DNA of 64,000 nt from Owenia fusiformis (lineage: Eukaryota > Annelida > Polychaeta > Sabellida > Oweniidae), in contig CAIIXF020000001.1 in the NCBI GenBank assembly GCA_903813345.2, positions 51,787,885 to 51,851,884 on the forward strand. The letters run 5' to 3'. The notes under the pieces were generated by a model. That model was not told the DNA's origin. It ran no database searches and was given only the letters and a program-made list of their open reading frames with translations. Numbering within the stretch: the stretch's first letter is position 1; every line of letters starts with the position of its first letter. The position numbers were made by a program, and so were the translations under genes. Shown one piece after another: positions 34,782-46,900 of the stretch.

Positions 34782-35296
34782 CACCCTTGGTATACGCAGC
34801 TAACGAAAATTGACCGGTACGGGTCAAAAGCTGGACCGGTACGGGTTAACGGTTTTATTTGAATTTAAAATAGCCATAACTTGCTCAATATTGACTTCCT
34901 CGTGTCTAATTTGAAATATATGATGCCTCTCGATGCTTTTAAGTACCCCAATTTTTTACAGATTTTTAAACGGACCAAAACTCTCTAAATGCGCATTTAT
35001 GCTCTTTTCTCTCGAGAACGACTGTCTCATTTTCACGATAACTTTTATTTAGTACTTCTAACATATAAGATCTATTTTTCCCAATCAAGGTATGATGTAA
35101 ATGACATGCTATTTACATCTTGTGAGTTTCAATGACGCGCGTTTGATTTTATAAAAAATGCCAAACTTTGTGACAAAGAATTTCATCCTGCTTGCAGCGA
35201 GAAGACGGACCGGTTCGGGGCAATCTGCTTGCAGCGAGAAGACGGACCGGTTCGGGGCAATAGCTGAATTTTCGTTAGCTGCGTATACCAAGGGTG
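34782..35296. mobile_element. DNA element with perfect 30-bp inverted ends and CACTT duplication
   Basis: The left end CACCCTTGGTATACGCAGCT plus AACGAAAATT is exactly complementary to the right end (35267-35296). CACTT flanks both sides (34777-34781 and 35297-35301), a 5-bp target duplication. Inside, GACCGGTACGGGT recurs at the left and a 37-bp block with GACGGACCGGTTCGGGGCAA is tandemly doubled (35188-35261). No ORF; non-autonomous, in gene A intron 6. Confidence 0.85.
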
Positions 35297-35473
35297 CACT
35301 TACCTTTTATTGATTCTTTCATGAGTTTCGTCATAAATTCAGTTTGACCAGAAGTAAAATGATCATTTGAATAAATGGAGATCCAGAAATATGACACATA
35401 AATATATGGTTATACGCATTTATTACTGTAGTTCAATACATTGATATCGGTATTCTTTATGGTTATCTGACAG

Positions 35474-35677
35474 GGTTGCGGAGTGTTGTAAGATGATGAA
35501 TTGTAAGGATAAGTGCTGTGATATTGACGGGAGTCCTTTCTGTAAATGCTGTAAATCTAACCCAAAAGGGAGAAAATCACAATGTGACACCAAGTCATGT
35601 TTTGTAAAAACAGCGCCCCCAACGATAGTCCTTGCAAAGGAGTCGCCTGCGGATCAATGCGATACACCTTTATTCTT
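35474..35677 (+). CDS. Cysteine-rich secreted protein A, exon 7 (cysteine module 4)
   Basis: Acceptor CTGACAG|G, donor TT|GTAAGT, 204 bases, phase 2 at both ends. It encodes ECCKMMNCKDKCCDIDG then PFCKCC, the clearest CC-x5-C-x3-CC-x6-C-x-CC module, followed by a Lys/Ser-rich linker with three more cysteines. The matching exon of gene B would lie beyond the last B exon seen and was not found in the window. Confidence 0.8.
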
Positions 35678-35803
35678 GTAAGTCAGAATTTCAGTTCACA
35701 TCCGTTACACAAATTGAAGTTGCAAACTATATAGAATTTAGAATTCTGAATTTATTAAGGCACGGCCACTGTGTTATCAGGGCAAGGCCAGACTACTGTA
35801 TAG

Positions 35804-35994
35804 GTCCTTGCCCGTAGCCAGCTTTTACCAAGATGGGGAGCTTTTTGTGGGGGGAGTTTTTCGTTAGTTTTTGGTTGAAATTCATTCGAAAAGTGCTCAG
35901 AATGGTGGAAAACTGCATGATTTTGAAAGAATTTCTAGCCAAGGGGGGGGGGGGGTGGGCTCCCCCAGCTCCCCCTTTGGCAACGGGCACGAGG
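35804..35994. mobile_element. Small element with CCCGTAGCCA-type ends
   Basis: The left end CCTTGCCCGTAGCCAGC and the right end TTTGGCAACGGGCACGAGG are inverted over about 12 bases. The inside has a run of 13 G followed by CTCCCCCAGCTCCCCC. Sequences ending in GGCTACGGGC are common MITE ends in invertebrate genomes (general knowledge). It lies in gene A intron 7. Confidence 0.5.
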
Positions 35995-36132
35995 TGTACA
36001 TTTGGCGATTTCTTTCGATTAGAAAAGCACCACGTTAATATAATTATATTATATCTTTGAATAGCTATAGCTTATTAATATGAAAAAATATAGTGTCATA
36101 TTCTACTTTAAATGACAAAATATGTAATCCAG

Positions 36133-36247
36133 GCACGAGATATGCTGTGTCATGAGGCAGTGCGAGAACACAGGTGGAAATGAGACATCGTGCTGTGTCA
36201 GTGGAGATCTACAAAATCCATGTCACTGTTGCTTAAACGAAGAATAG
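36133..36247 (+). CDS. Cysteine-rich secreted protein A, last exon (cysteine module 5)
   Basis: Acceptor AATCCAG|G in phase 2, stop TAG at 36245-36247. It encodes ICCVMRQCENTGGNETSCC then PCHCCLNEE: CC-x4-C-x9-CC-x8-C-x-CC, with an N-glycosylation site (NETS). The chain ends five residues after the last cysteine pair. No membrane anchor or GPI-type tail is present, so the product should be secreted. Confidence 0.8.
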
Positions 36248-36328
36248 CGTGGAATGTCTAATATGATGTACAAATATATAGTTGCTCAAATATGGATATT
36301 GACACTTCACAAATCTTGATTAGTTATG

Positions 36329-36334
36329 AATAAA
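36329..36334 (+). terminator. Poly(A) signal of gene A
   Basis: AATAAA 82 bases after the stop, with a second overlapping TAATAAA at about 36339-36345. Consistent with the gene ending here. Confidence 0.5.
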
Positions 36335-36641
36335 AAAGTAATAAAAATTGATTCGTTTATTTTGTAATGGAACATGACCTTGAGTTCAATCGCAGTACAC
36401 TCCGAATGCAACCGACGGTTCTCTCAAGTATAAAACGTGTATTTCCACCATGACATTTCATAAATATATATGCATAAGTACCAAACGGAAAAATTGCAAA
36501 GAGTCCCAAAGCAGAGCAAAAACGAAACACTATAAAAGCCATCATTCAATATCGTCAAAATATAAAATGTTTGTAAAATGCCAGTGGATATTGGTGGATA
36601 GACAGAAGTATACTTGGCAGGGTATATAAGTATGTATGGGT

Positions 36642-36978
36642 TATGTTAACGAAGACACAATTCACGTATTTAGTCCCTCGCTTTTGTTACACTGACGAAC
36701 GACCAATATCAGTGTAATATTGGCAATATTAATGCCGATCGTCAGTGTAACAAAAGCGAGGGACTAAATATGTGAAATGCGTCTTCGTTAACATACCAAA
36801 CCTAATACCATCGACACATTCTCAAACTAGACTATCTCCCATAACTTCGAGCCAAATTATAATCCACATCGTGACTTATAAGTAGATGTAAATCGAGAAA
36901 TAAATTACCGAATTCAAATCCCGGAAGTAGTTCCGCCATGATACACTGACGATACGTCTGTGTAACTAGGTGGGTAGC
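36642..36978 (-). mobile_element. Repeat with terminal hairpin, copy 1 (copy 2 at 61.58-61.89 kb)
   Basis: Bases 36642-36697 and 36740-36795 form a hairpin with ~56-bp arms (GTTAACGAAGACACAATTCA, TTTAGTCCCTCGCTTTTGTT). The rest to about 36978 (ending ACGTCTGTGTAACTAG) matches 61585-61885 in inverted orientation through AGTCCC(T/A)CGCTTTTG, TTTATTTCTCGAT and TAATTTGGCTC. Dispersed element, no ORF. Confidence 0.75.
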
Positions 36979-36984
36979 AGTGAT

Positions 36985-39740
36985 ATTATTTATATCTTTG
37001 TTTAATCATCCTTCTTCTTCCAATTAAAGAGACTGTAAGCATTACTTCCAAGCATTACTTCCTGGGTAATCCTGGATCTCCCATATTCTCATATTCAAAG
37101 AAGTTTAGTTTGTTAATAACTGTACAGGTATAAAATATGGGACACTTTTTGACAAGGATAAAAAGAATTTTGGTGTTAACATATCACGTCCCATTGTTCC
37201 TAATAAGAATCGCTCATATTTTTTCTTAATGAATTATGACATGCTATTGATTATTTAAATATTTGTAATGGGAAACTTCGGCATACTAGTATACAGTACA
37301 CATAGCCATTGACAAATTTTGACGAGAGAATGACAAGTTAAACATTGTTTTCTTCATTTTTATGTTATATTTATGTTATGTTTTATGTACGACATCCCGT
37401 TCATCTCTCGCTGAATTTCCCCATATCGAATGGCCTATCATTATTTATTCCCTAAATAAAAAACGTTGTCTAATTTTGTCAGACATATTGTCAGACCTAC
37501 ATGTATATAGGGGAGCGGAGTGTATGACACTGAAAAAAACACGAAGCAAAAAGATAATATTTATTTATCAATTTATAGACCTCGTTGTTTAATCAACTGC
37601 TATTTCACAATGCATTCATGATGATGAAAACAACGAGAGATCAGCGATAACAATAACATTGTCTAGCTTTTATACTTCCTGCATGAGAAAATAAACGTCC
37701 TGCATGTGAAAAGGGCACCAAAGTGCGATATAAATTAAATGCAATTTGTTGCCAATCATTTGGTATCACGCATCGGATTAAAACAAAGGTAAGTAGCATA
37801 GATTTAGGGTATTCTCAAACGCAAAAATATATAGCTAGTTGACATGACAACTCATGTTTGCGACTGAAAAGTTGTAAGTAAGCTTGCGAATAATTTTTAT
37901 CGCTGACGGATCAGCTATAGCTAGCTAGTCAATTAAAATCCAAGTAGATGCTAGCCTAGCCCATACCCCATACTTTAGAAACATAAACCATACTGGGACA
38001 TCATTGGTTAGATGGCCAATGAGTGAACTTATGACTGACAGGTCGAATTTGAAACTACATTCTCACTACATAAAACACTTAATTACATTTGCACATCTGT
38101 TAGTCATGATAACATAATTATATAGACTCTTGACAGTTACACATAAAATAGTATTTTTTGGAATAATTACTTTTGTGTATATGCTGCCTTTAACTGAATG
38201 TCAAGGTCACTTCAACGAAAAATACAATCTTTACTTGACATAATTATTTATGATTCGTATTTATACTTACACTCCACAATTCATAAATATCTATTACAAT
38301 CTGTCAATGGAATAGAAAATGTTTAATATATTCTTGCTCAATCAAATTCACGAAATGTTTTTATGATTTAGTTCAATCTTTCATAATTTACTTTCATTGA
38401 ATTTAAAAAGCCCATAATTTTGAACTTTTCACCTTACTTGAAAATCGTTGAGATAAATTGTTGAATAGCTATGTCAGTAAGAGGCAGTAAGAGGCCTCTT
38501 TACTTTATGTTTTAACAACTCCATAACCATAGTGACATTTCTACCATATATGAGTACCTTTAGAAGAACTTAAGATCGATATTAACACTCGGAATCATTA
38601 TAACGGTGTTATTTTTACACTTATATAAATCATTTTTCGCGTACTTTGTGACTTTATTTAGAAGTGTTCCGCTATTGGGATTTTAGATAGGGATTGTTAT
38701 TTTCATACCTATTTCATCTGTATTATGCAACGAGATAAGTGTTCTTGATTCTTTTTTGTATAGTGACGCACTATTTTGCATGATTGAATACTATCTAGTA
38801 TCCAGTCTGAGACAATAATTAAACTAAAATTCAGTAAAGTGGCGGATATTCGTGCTAGTTTCAGTAGAGGCTTTTTCAAATTGCTTTGAAATCTTGCTGA
38901 AGTCTGGTTTTCAGTGAGTTTTTATGAGATCTACATTTTTAACCATTAAAAACCATTTCTTCAATTTGATCATTTTGATGGAATATTGGAGTTCTTTGTG
39001 TAATTTTCTATCACAAAAAACTTTAATTTTCACAGTTATTTACCTTTATTCAACTTTCAATTTGCAAAGAATTCCATGTTTTCTGAAAAATGCCGGACTC
39101 AATCCCCATTGACACAGTGTTGAAAAACATTTTAAAGTTCATAAGGATCACACGATTAAGGTTTAATCACAAAATATATGTTAACAAGATCATGTGTAGT
39201 TGCATTCCAAGTGGTGTATTATATGTTGATTTATATTGGAAACCATGGTAGATCAAGAAATGCCATATGTCTCCCATGTATTTTGGCCCTACCATTTTCT
39301 ACAAACACACGTGCTGCAATCAATTTTTTGATCTATATAGAAAATAGTATATTGATGAAGTGTATTATTAATACAGGGCGGGCCAAAAAGGTGAACCAAA
39401 CAAATTTTAATTTCTCAGTCATTCAGCATGCGTTTGAAAACATACTTGGCATAATTAAACCTCGTTCACTGTTCTTTCATTCCATTAATTAAGTTTGATT
39501 GGTCTATCCCTAGTGGTCACAATTTTACTAAACTGGTCACTTTTTACTAAACATGCTATAAAATGCGAGTGTCGAGTCTGGGGGCAAACTTGAACGAAGT
39601 TTTTCACTTCAACAGCATAAATGTCATGTGTGATGACTCACATCTTCCTTCTTACATATTGTCACAATGTTAATGTAGACATTAGTCCCATAGATAAAAA
39701 TCTGGGATGTTTCATGTCTGGTGAGTGCAACCTGTTTCGG
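36985..39740. other. Intergenic, no gene recognised
   Basis: AT-rich. It holds the second copy of a 24-base word (37576-37599, also at 18917) and near 39376 a lone CAGGGCGGGCCAAAAAGG that resembles the transposon end at 50933. No splice-flanked exon or protein similarity is seen. Confidence 0.5.
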
Positions 39741-39749
39741 CATTTGGAT

Positions 39750-40924
39750 GTATTGTATATGTTGTTGTTGTTGTTTTTTTTATTATCATAGTAATTTTTT
39801 TTACAAAGATTTTTCAAAAAGTTGCCGAAGCAAACATTATATTGGCAACTATACATATAAACACACTACAATAAAATTATACAAAAATATATAGATTTTG
39901 ACAATACAAAAATGGGCTGCTGGTGGTTGGTTGGTAGTTTGGTTGGAGTAGGTGAAAGGAATAGGTAGCATGATCTTATTCAACAAGTTTGATAGATTCA
40001 TTAATAAAGGTACTTGTAATAGACAAAACTTCTCTATTTGTTTCAATATTTAAAAAGTTAATTCCATACAAAAGAGTTTCAATTTTATCATCTTGTTTCA
40101 AATTGTTAAAGGAGAAATTTATGTCATGCATGGTAAATAATCCATTTAGCCTGTCAAGCATTTGGTGTCTTATATCATTGTTGAGGCGACAGTGTAAGAG
40201 GAAATGCTTTGTGGTTTGTTTTAAACCACATCTACATACATCAGAATCGATAGTTGTAAAAGAGTGGGCCATTTTATGTGCATTTAACAAGAGGCCAACA
40301 CGTAATTGGTTCAGTTTGATTTCCGAATTACGGGGAAGAGATAAATTTTGTGAATTTGTCTGAATATTTTGAAAATTTTGGAAGTGCTTTTTGATTTGGC
40401 CTTTGAAAGAAGAGATAGTAGGCACCTGCCTGAGCTGTAATGGTAAGGAGTCCCAAATTTTAGAAAAAAGGATAGCTCCACTATCCTTGAACCTGGTAGA
40501 AATATGTAATGGGATGTGATAGGTTGGCCTATCCCTTAACTCTATTCCTATTGGTACAGGTGTCAAAAGTCTAAAAATATCTCTGATATATGAAGGGCAC
40601 ATATTATGTTTTACCTTGAACATTAACACACCTATGTGTGATAATCGTCTGGCTTCTAAAGTTGGCCAGTTTAGAATTTTCAAAAGTTTGTCGCCATTTG
40701 ATCCATGCAGAGCTCCAGATACTAAGATTGCAGCTCTATAGTGCAAGGTATCTAGCAATTTTAAGGTTGTTTTGTTACTGCCGTGGTATAAAATGTCACA
40801 GTAATCGAAGTGTGGAGAAATATAAGAATTGTAAATAAGATCAAGGTGAGCTGACTTTACTTTATTTTTAATGGCCTTTAAGGGATTTAACATTTTCTGG
40901 ACCTTTGCAGTTAGTTCTCTTACG
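39750..40924 (-). mobile_element. LINE (CR1/L2/Jockey-like) 3' part: C-terminal RT region and 3' UTR
   Basis: On the minus strand the frame from 40924 to the stop at 39976 encodes the post-RT region of a non-LTR retrotransposon polyprotein: VRELTAKVQKMLNPL, YNSYISPHFDYCDILYHG, a WDSLPLQLRQ segment and the final CRCGLKQTTKHFLLHC cysteine-histidine motif. The 3' UTR runs to about 39750, near a TTG/GTT simple repeat. It continues directly, in frame, with 48354-49872 once the intervening 7.4-kb array is removed: the subtraction is 7432 bases and the joined frame has no stop for about 800 codons. Confidence 0.88.
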
Positions 40925-43900
40925 GATATAGTCCTGAGTAAGGACATTAGCGGTTACCGTTAGTGATTTGGTTTTCTGAATAAAAAGTCATTTTCTCCTT
41001 CCCTACCCCATTGGAGCGCCATCTAGCGTTTGGGAAGTGAATCGGGAATAAATATTTATAGGGTAGGTCCTAATTTATCTGAAAACATGTCAGAGTTCAG
41101 TGGGAAATCTCATTTTAAGCTGGCGGCGGAGTGATTTTGACCTTGGTGATTTTACCAGAATTCTCTGAGAAATCTGACGATAGAGGGGGTTAGTGTCTTC
41201 AAGTTTATTTATTTCAAAAATTCGGTGGACAACCCATGGTAAGATTGTTATAGCAGGCTAGGCGAGTCTCTCCCGAACACTGTGGTATGTTGCACTAGGC
41301 TTGGATACTAATCGTTAATAAGATACAGGGTAAAATGTTATAATGGCCACCTATGGGAAACTCTACTGTGATCTTCAACCTATTAGAAGGCGCTTTTTTG
41401 GGGCATTTTGAAGGTTTTATCCCTTTTTGAGGTTTTTTAGTTCATTGAGAAGCCTAATAGCGCATATCATATTAAAGGGCTGTATCTTAGCTGAACAATG
41501 CTACCAAAATCGTGACATTTTGAAGCAATTTTGGTGTTTTGGGGGCGAGGCCACTGTGCCAAGTACCCCGAATTCCATTCTCCCGTGCCATTCAATTGTT
41601 TTCGGGGCAGTTTTGAATGAACCTTTGTTTCTTCCTACCAATATGACGTCATACGATGCAATTGAACGCCTTGGCATGGATATCACTTGAAAGATAGTAG
41701 AAATCGCTTTCCAATGATACCCCATATGGCCATGTTCACCTCAGTTGGGTGTACTCAATCTGTGGTGCAATCTGTAAGGTGTACCCCTACCCCAAAGAAA
41801 TTTCAAGAAATCTCAAAATCAAATTTCCTGAATTTTGCTAAAAGGACCTGTGTCTATAAGGATTGAATTTTCCTCCGTGCTTTTTCTCAAATATAGGATT
41901 GTTATATACCATTGTGATCGGGATAATGCCTACAATGCTAATATAACCATGTTGGAAGAAAACAAACTAATTCAGTTTACTATTAGGATATAGTCCTGAG
42001 TAAGGACATTAGCGGTTACCGTTAGTGATTTGGTTTTCTGAATAAAAAGTCATTTTCTCCTTCCCTACCCCATTGGAGCGCCATCTAGCGTTTGGGAAGT
42101 GAATCGGGAATAAATATTTATAGGGTAGGTCCTAATTTATCTGAAAACATGTCAGAGTTCAGTGGGAAATCTCATTTTAAGCTGGCGGCGGAGTGATTTT
42201 GACCTTGGTGATTTTACCAGAATTCTCTGAGAAATCTGACGATAGAGGGGGTTAGTGTCTTCAAGTTTATTTATTTCAAAAATTCGGTGGACAACCCATG
42301 GTAAGATTGTTATAGCAGGCTAGGCGAGTCTCTCCCGAACACTGTGGTATGTTGCACTAGGCTTGGATACTAATCGTTAATAAGATACAGGGTAAAATGT
42401 TATAATGGCCACCTATGGGAAACTCTACTGTGATCTTCAACCTATTAGAAGGCGCTTTTTTGGGGCATTTTGAAGGTTTTATCCCTTTTTGAGGTTTTTT
42501 AGTTCATTGAGAAGCCTAATAGCGCATATCATATTAAAGGGCTGTATCTTAGCTGAACAATGCTACCAAAATCGTGACATTTTGAAGCAATTTTGGTGTT
42601 TTGGGGGCGAGGCCACTGTGCCAAGTACCCCGAATTCCATTCTCCCGTGCCATTCAATTGTTTTCGGGGCAGTTTTGAATGAACCTTTGTTTCTTCCTAC
42701 CAATATGACGTCATACGATGCAATTGAACGCCTTGGCATGGATATCACTTGAAAGATAGTAGAAATCGCTTTCCAATGATACCCCATATGGCCATGTTCA
42801 CCTCAGTTGGGTGTACTCAATCTGTGGTGCAATCTGTAAGGTGTACCCCTACCCCAAAGAAATTTCAAGAAATCTCAAAATCAAATTTCCTGAATTTTGC
42901 TAAAAGGACCTGTGTCTATAAGGATTGAATTTTCCTCCGTGCTTTTTCTCAAATATAGGATTGTTATATACCATTGTGATCGGGATAATGCCTACAATGC
43001 TAATATAACCATGTTGGAAGAAAACAAACTAATTCAGTTTACTATTAGGATATAGTCCTGAGTAAGGACATTAGCGGTTACCGTTAGTGATTTGGTTTTC
43101 TGAATAAAAAGTCATTTTCTCCTTCCCTACCCCATTGGAGCGCCATCTAGCGTTTGGGAAGTGAATCGGGAATAAATATTTATAGGGTAGGTCCTAATTT
43201 ATCTGAAAACATGTCAGAGTTCAGTGGGAAATCTCATTTTAAGCTGGCGGCGGAGTGATTTTGACCTTGGTGATTTTACCAGAATTCTCTGAGAAATCTG
43301 ACGGTAGAGGGGGTTAGTGTCTTCAAGTTTATTTATTTCAAAAATTCGGTGGACAACCCATGGTAAGATTGTTATAGCAGGCTAGGCGAGTCTCTCCCGA
43401 ACACTGTGGTATGTTGCACTAGGCTTGGATACTAATCGTTAATAAGATACAGGGTAAAATGTTATAATGGCCACCTATGGGAAACTCTACTGTGATCTTC
43501 AACCTATTAGAAGGCGCTTTTTTGGGGCATTTTGAAGGTTTTATCCCTTTTTGAGGTTTTTTAGTTCATTGAGAAGCCTAATAGCGCATATCATATTAAA
43601 GGGCTGTATCTTAGCTGAACAATGCTACCAAAATCGTGACATTTTGAAGCAATTTTGGTGTTTTGGGGGCGAGGCCACTGTGCCAAGTACCCCGAATTCC
43701 ATTCTCCCGTGCCATTCAATTGTTTTCGGGGCAGTTTTGAATGAACCTTTGTTTCTTCCTACCAATATGACGTCATACGATGCAATTGAACGCCTTGGCA
43801 TGGATATCACTTGAAAGATAGTAGAAATCGCTTTCCAATGATACCCCATATGGCCATGTTCACCTCAGTTGGGTGTACTCAATCTGTGGTGCAATCTGTA

Positions 43901-46900
43901 AGGTGTACCCCTACCCCAAAGAAATTTCAAGAAATCTCAAAATCAAATTTCCTGAATTTTGCTAAAAGGACCTGTGTCTATAAGGATTGAATTTTCCTCC
44001 GTGCTTTTTCTCAAATATAGGATTGTTATATACCATTGTGATCGGGATAATGCCTACAATGCTAATATAACCATGTTGGAAGAAAACAAACTAATTCAGT
44101 TTACTATTAGGATATAGTCCTGAGTAAGGACATTAGCGGTTACCGTTAGTGATTTGGTTTTCTGAATAAAAAGTCATTTTCTCCTTCCCTACCCCATTGG
44201 AGCGCCATCTAGCGTTTGGGAAGTGAATCGGGAATAAATATTTATAGGGTAGGTCCTAATTTATCTGAAAACATGTCAGAGTTCAGTGGGAAATCTCATT
44301 TTAAGCTGGCGGCGGAGTGATTTTGACCTTGGTGATTTTACCAGAATTCTCTGAGAAATCTGACGATAGAGGGGGTTAGTGTCTTCAAGTTTATTTATTT
44401 CAAAAATTCGGTGGACAACCCATGGTAAGATTGTTATAGCAGGCTAGGCGAGTCTCTCCCGAACACTGTGGTATGTTGCACTAGGCTTGGATACTAATCG
44501 TTAATAAGATACAGGGTAAAATGTTATAATGGCCACCTATGGGAAACTCTACTGTGATCTTCAACCTATTAGAAGGCGCTTTTTTGGGGCATTTTGAAGG
44601 TTTTATCCCTTTTTGAGGTTTTTTAGTTCATTGAGAAGCCTAATAGCGCATATCATATTAAAGGGCTGTATCTTAGCTGAACAATGCTACCAAAATCGTG
44701 ACATTTTGAAGCAATTTTGGTGTTTTGGGGGCGAGGCCACTGTGCCAAGTACCCCGAATTCCATTCTCCCGTGCCATTCAATTGTTTTCGGGGCAGTTTT
44801 GAATGAACCTTTGTTTCTTCCTACCAATATGACGTCATACGATGCAATTGAACGCCTTGGCATGGATATCACTTGAAAGATAGTAGAAATCGCTTTCCAA
44901 TGATACCCCATATGGCCATGTTCACCTCAGTTGGGTGTACTCAATCTGTGGTGCAATCTGTAAGGTGTACCCCTACCCCAAAGAAATTTCAAGAAATCTC
45001 AAAATCAAATTTCCTGAATTTTGCTAAAAGGACCTGTGTCTATAAGGATTGAATTTTCCTCCGTGCTTTTTCTCAAATATAGGATTGTTATATACCATTG
45101 TGATCGGGATAATGCCTACAATGCTAATATAACCATGTTGGAAGAAAACAAACTAATTCAGTTTACTATTAGGATATAGTCCTGAGTAAGGACATTAGCG
45201 GTTACCGTTAGTGATTTGGTTTTCTGAATAAAAAGTCATTTTCTCCTTCCCTACCCCATTGGAGCGCCATCTAGCGTTTGGGAAGTGAATCGGGAATAAA
45301 TATTTATAGGGTAGGTCCTAATTTATCTGAAAACATGTCAGAGTTCAGTGGGAAATCTCATTTTAAGCTGGCGGCGGAGTGATTTTGACCTTGGTGATTT
45401 TACCAGAATTCTCTGAGAAATCTGACGGTAGAGGGGGTTAGTGTCTTCAAGTTTATTTATTTCAAAAATTCGGTGGACAACCCATGGTAAGATTGTTATA
45501 GCAGGCTAGGCGAGTCTCTCCCGAACACTGTGGTATGTTGCACTAGGCTTGGATACTAATCGTTAATAAGATACAGGGTAAAATGTTATAATGGCCACCT
45601 ATGGGAAACTCTACTGTGATCTTCAACCTATTAGAAGGCGCTTTTTTGGGGCATTTTGAAGGTTTTATCCCTTTTTGAGGTTTTTTAGTTCATTGAGAAG
45701 CCTAATAGCGCATATCATATTAAAGGGCTGTATCTTAGCTGAACAATGCTACCAAAATCGTGACATTTTGAAGCAATTTTGGTGTTTTGGGGGCGAGGCC
45801 ACTGTGCCAAGTACCCCGAATTCCATTCTCCCGTGCCATTCAATTGTTTTCGGGGCAGTTTTGAATGAACCTTTGTTTCTTCCTACCAATATGACGTCAT
45901 ACGATGCAATTGAACGCCTTGGCATGGATATCACTTGAAAGATAGTAGAAATCGCTTTCCAATGATACCCCATATGGCCATGTTCACCTCAGTTGGGTGT
46001 ACTCAATCTGTGGTGCAATCTGTAAGGTGTACCCCTACCCCAAAGAAATTTCAAGAAATCTCAAAATCAAATTTCCTGAATTTTGCTAAAAGGACCTGTG
46101 TCTATAAGGATTGAATTTTCCTCCGTGCTTTTTCTCAAATATAGGATTGTTATATACCATTGTGATCGGGATAATGCCTACAATGCTAATATAACCATGT
46201 TGGAAGAAAACAAACTAATTCAGTTTACTATTAGGATATAGTCCTGAGTAAGGACATTAGCGGTTACCGTTAGTGATTTGGTTTTCTGAATAAAAAGTCA
46301 TTTTCTCCTTCCCTACCCCATTGGAGCGCCATCTAGCGTTTGGGAAGTGAATCGGGAATAAATATTTATAGGGTAGGTCCTAATTTATCTGAAAACATGT
46401 CAGAGTTCAGTGGGAAATCTCATTTTAAGCTGGCGGCGGAGTGATTTTGACCTTGGTGATTTTACCAGAATTCTCTGAGAAATCTGACGATAGAGGGGGT
46501 TAGTGTCTTCAAGTTTATTTATTTCAAAAATTCGGTGGACAACCCATGGTAAGATTGTTATAGCAGGCTAGGCGAGTCTCTCCCGAACACTGTGGTATGT
46601 TGCACTAGGCTTGGATACTAATCGTTAATAAGATACAGGGTAAAATGTTATAATGGCCACCTATGGGAAACTCTACTGTGATCTTCAACCTATTAGAAGG
46701 CGCTTTTTTGGGGCATTTTGAAGGTTTTATCCCTTTTTGAGGTTTTTTAGTTCATTGAGAAGCCTAATAGCGCATATCATATTAAAGGGCTGTATCTTAG
46801 CTGAACAATGCTACCAAAATCGTGACATTTTGAAGCAATTTTGGTGTTTTGGGGGCGAGGCCACTGTGCCAAGTACCCCGAATTCCATTCTCCCGTGCCA

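Noticed and set aside
35942-35993. Polyproline-like peptide in the small element
   Set aside because: Comes from the G run and CCCC-rich end of a repeat; no gene context.
27206-36247. Cysteine modules as WAP, granulin or EGF domains
   Set aside because: Granulin has successive CC-x5-CC repeats, WAP has a different 8-Cys spacing, and EGF lacks paired CC at both ends; none fits CC-C-CC-CxCC.
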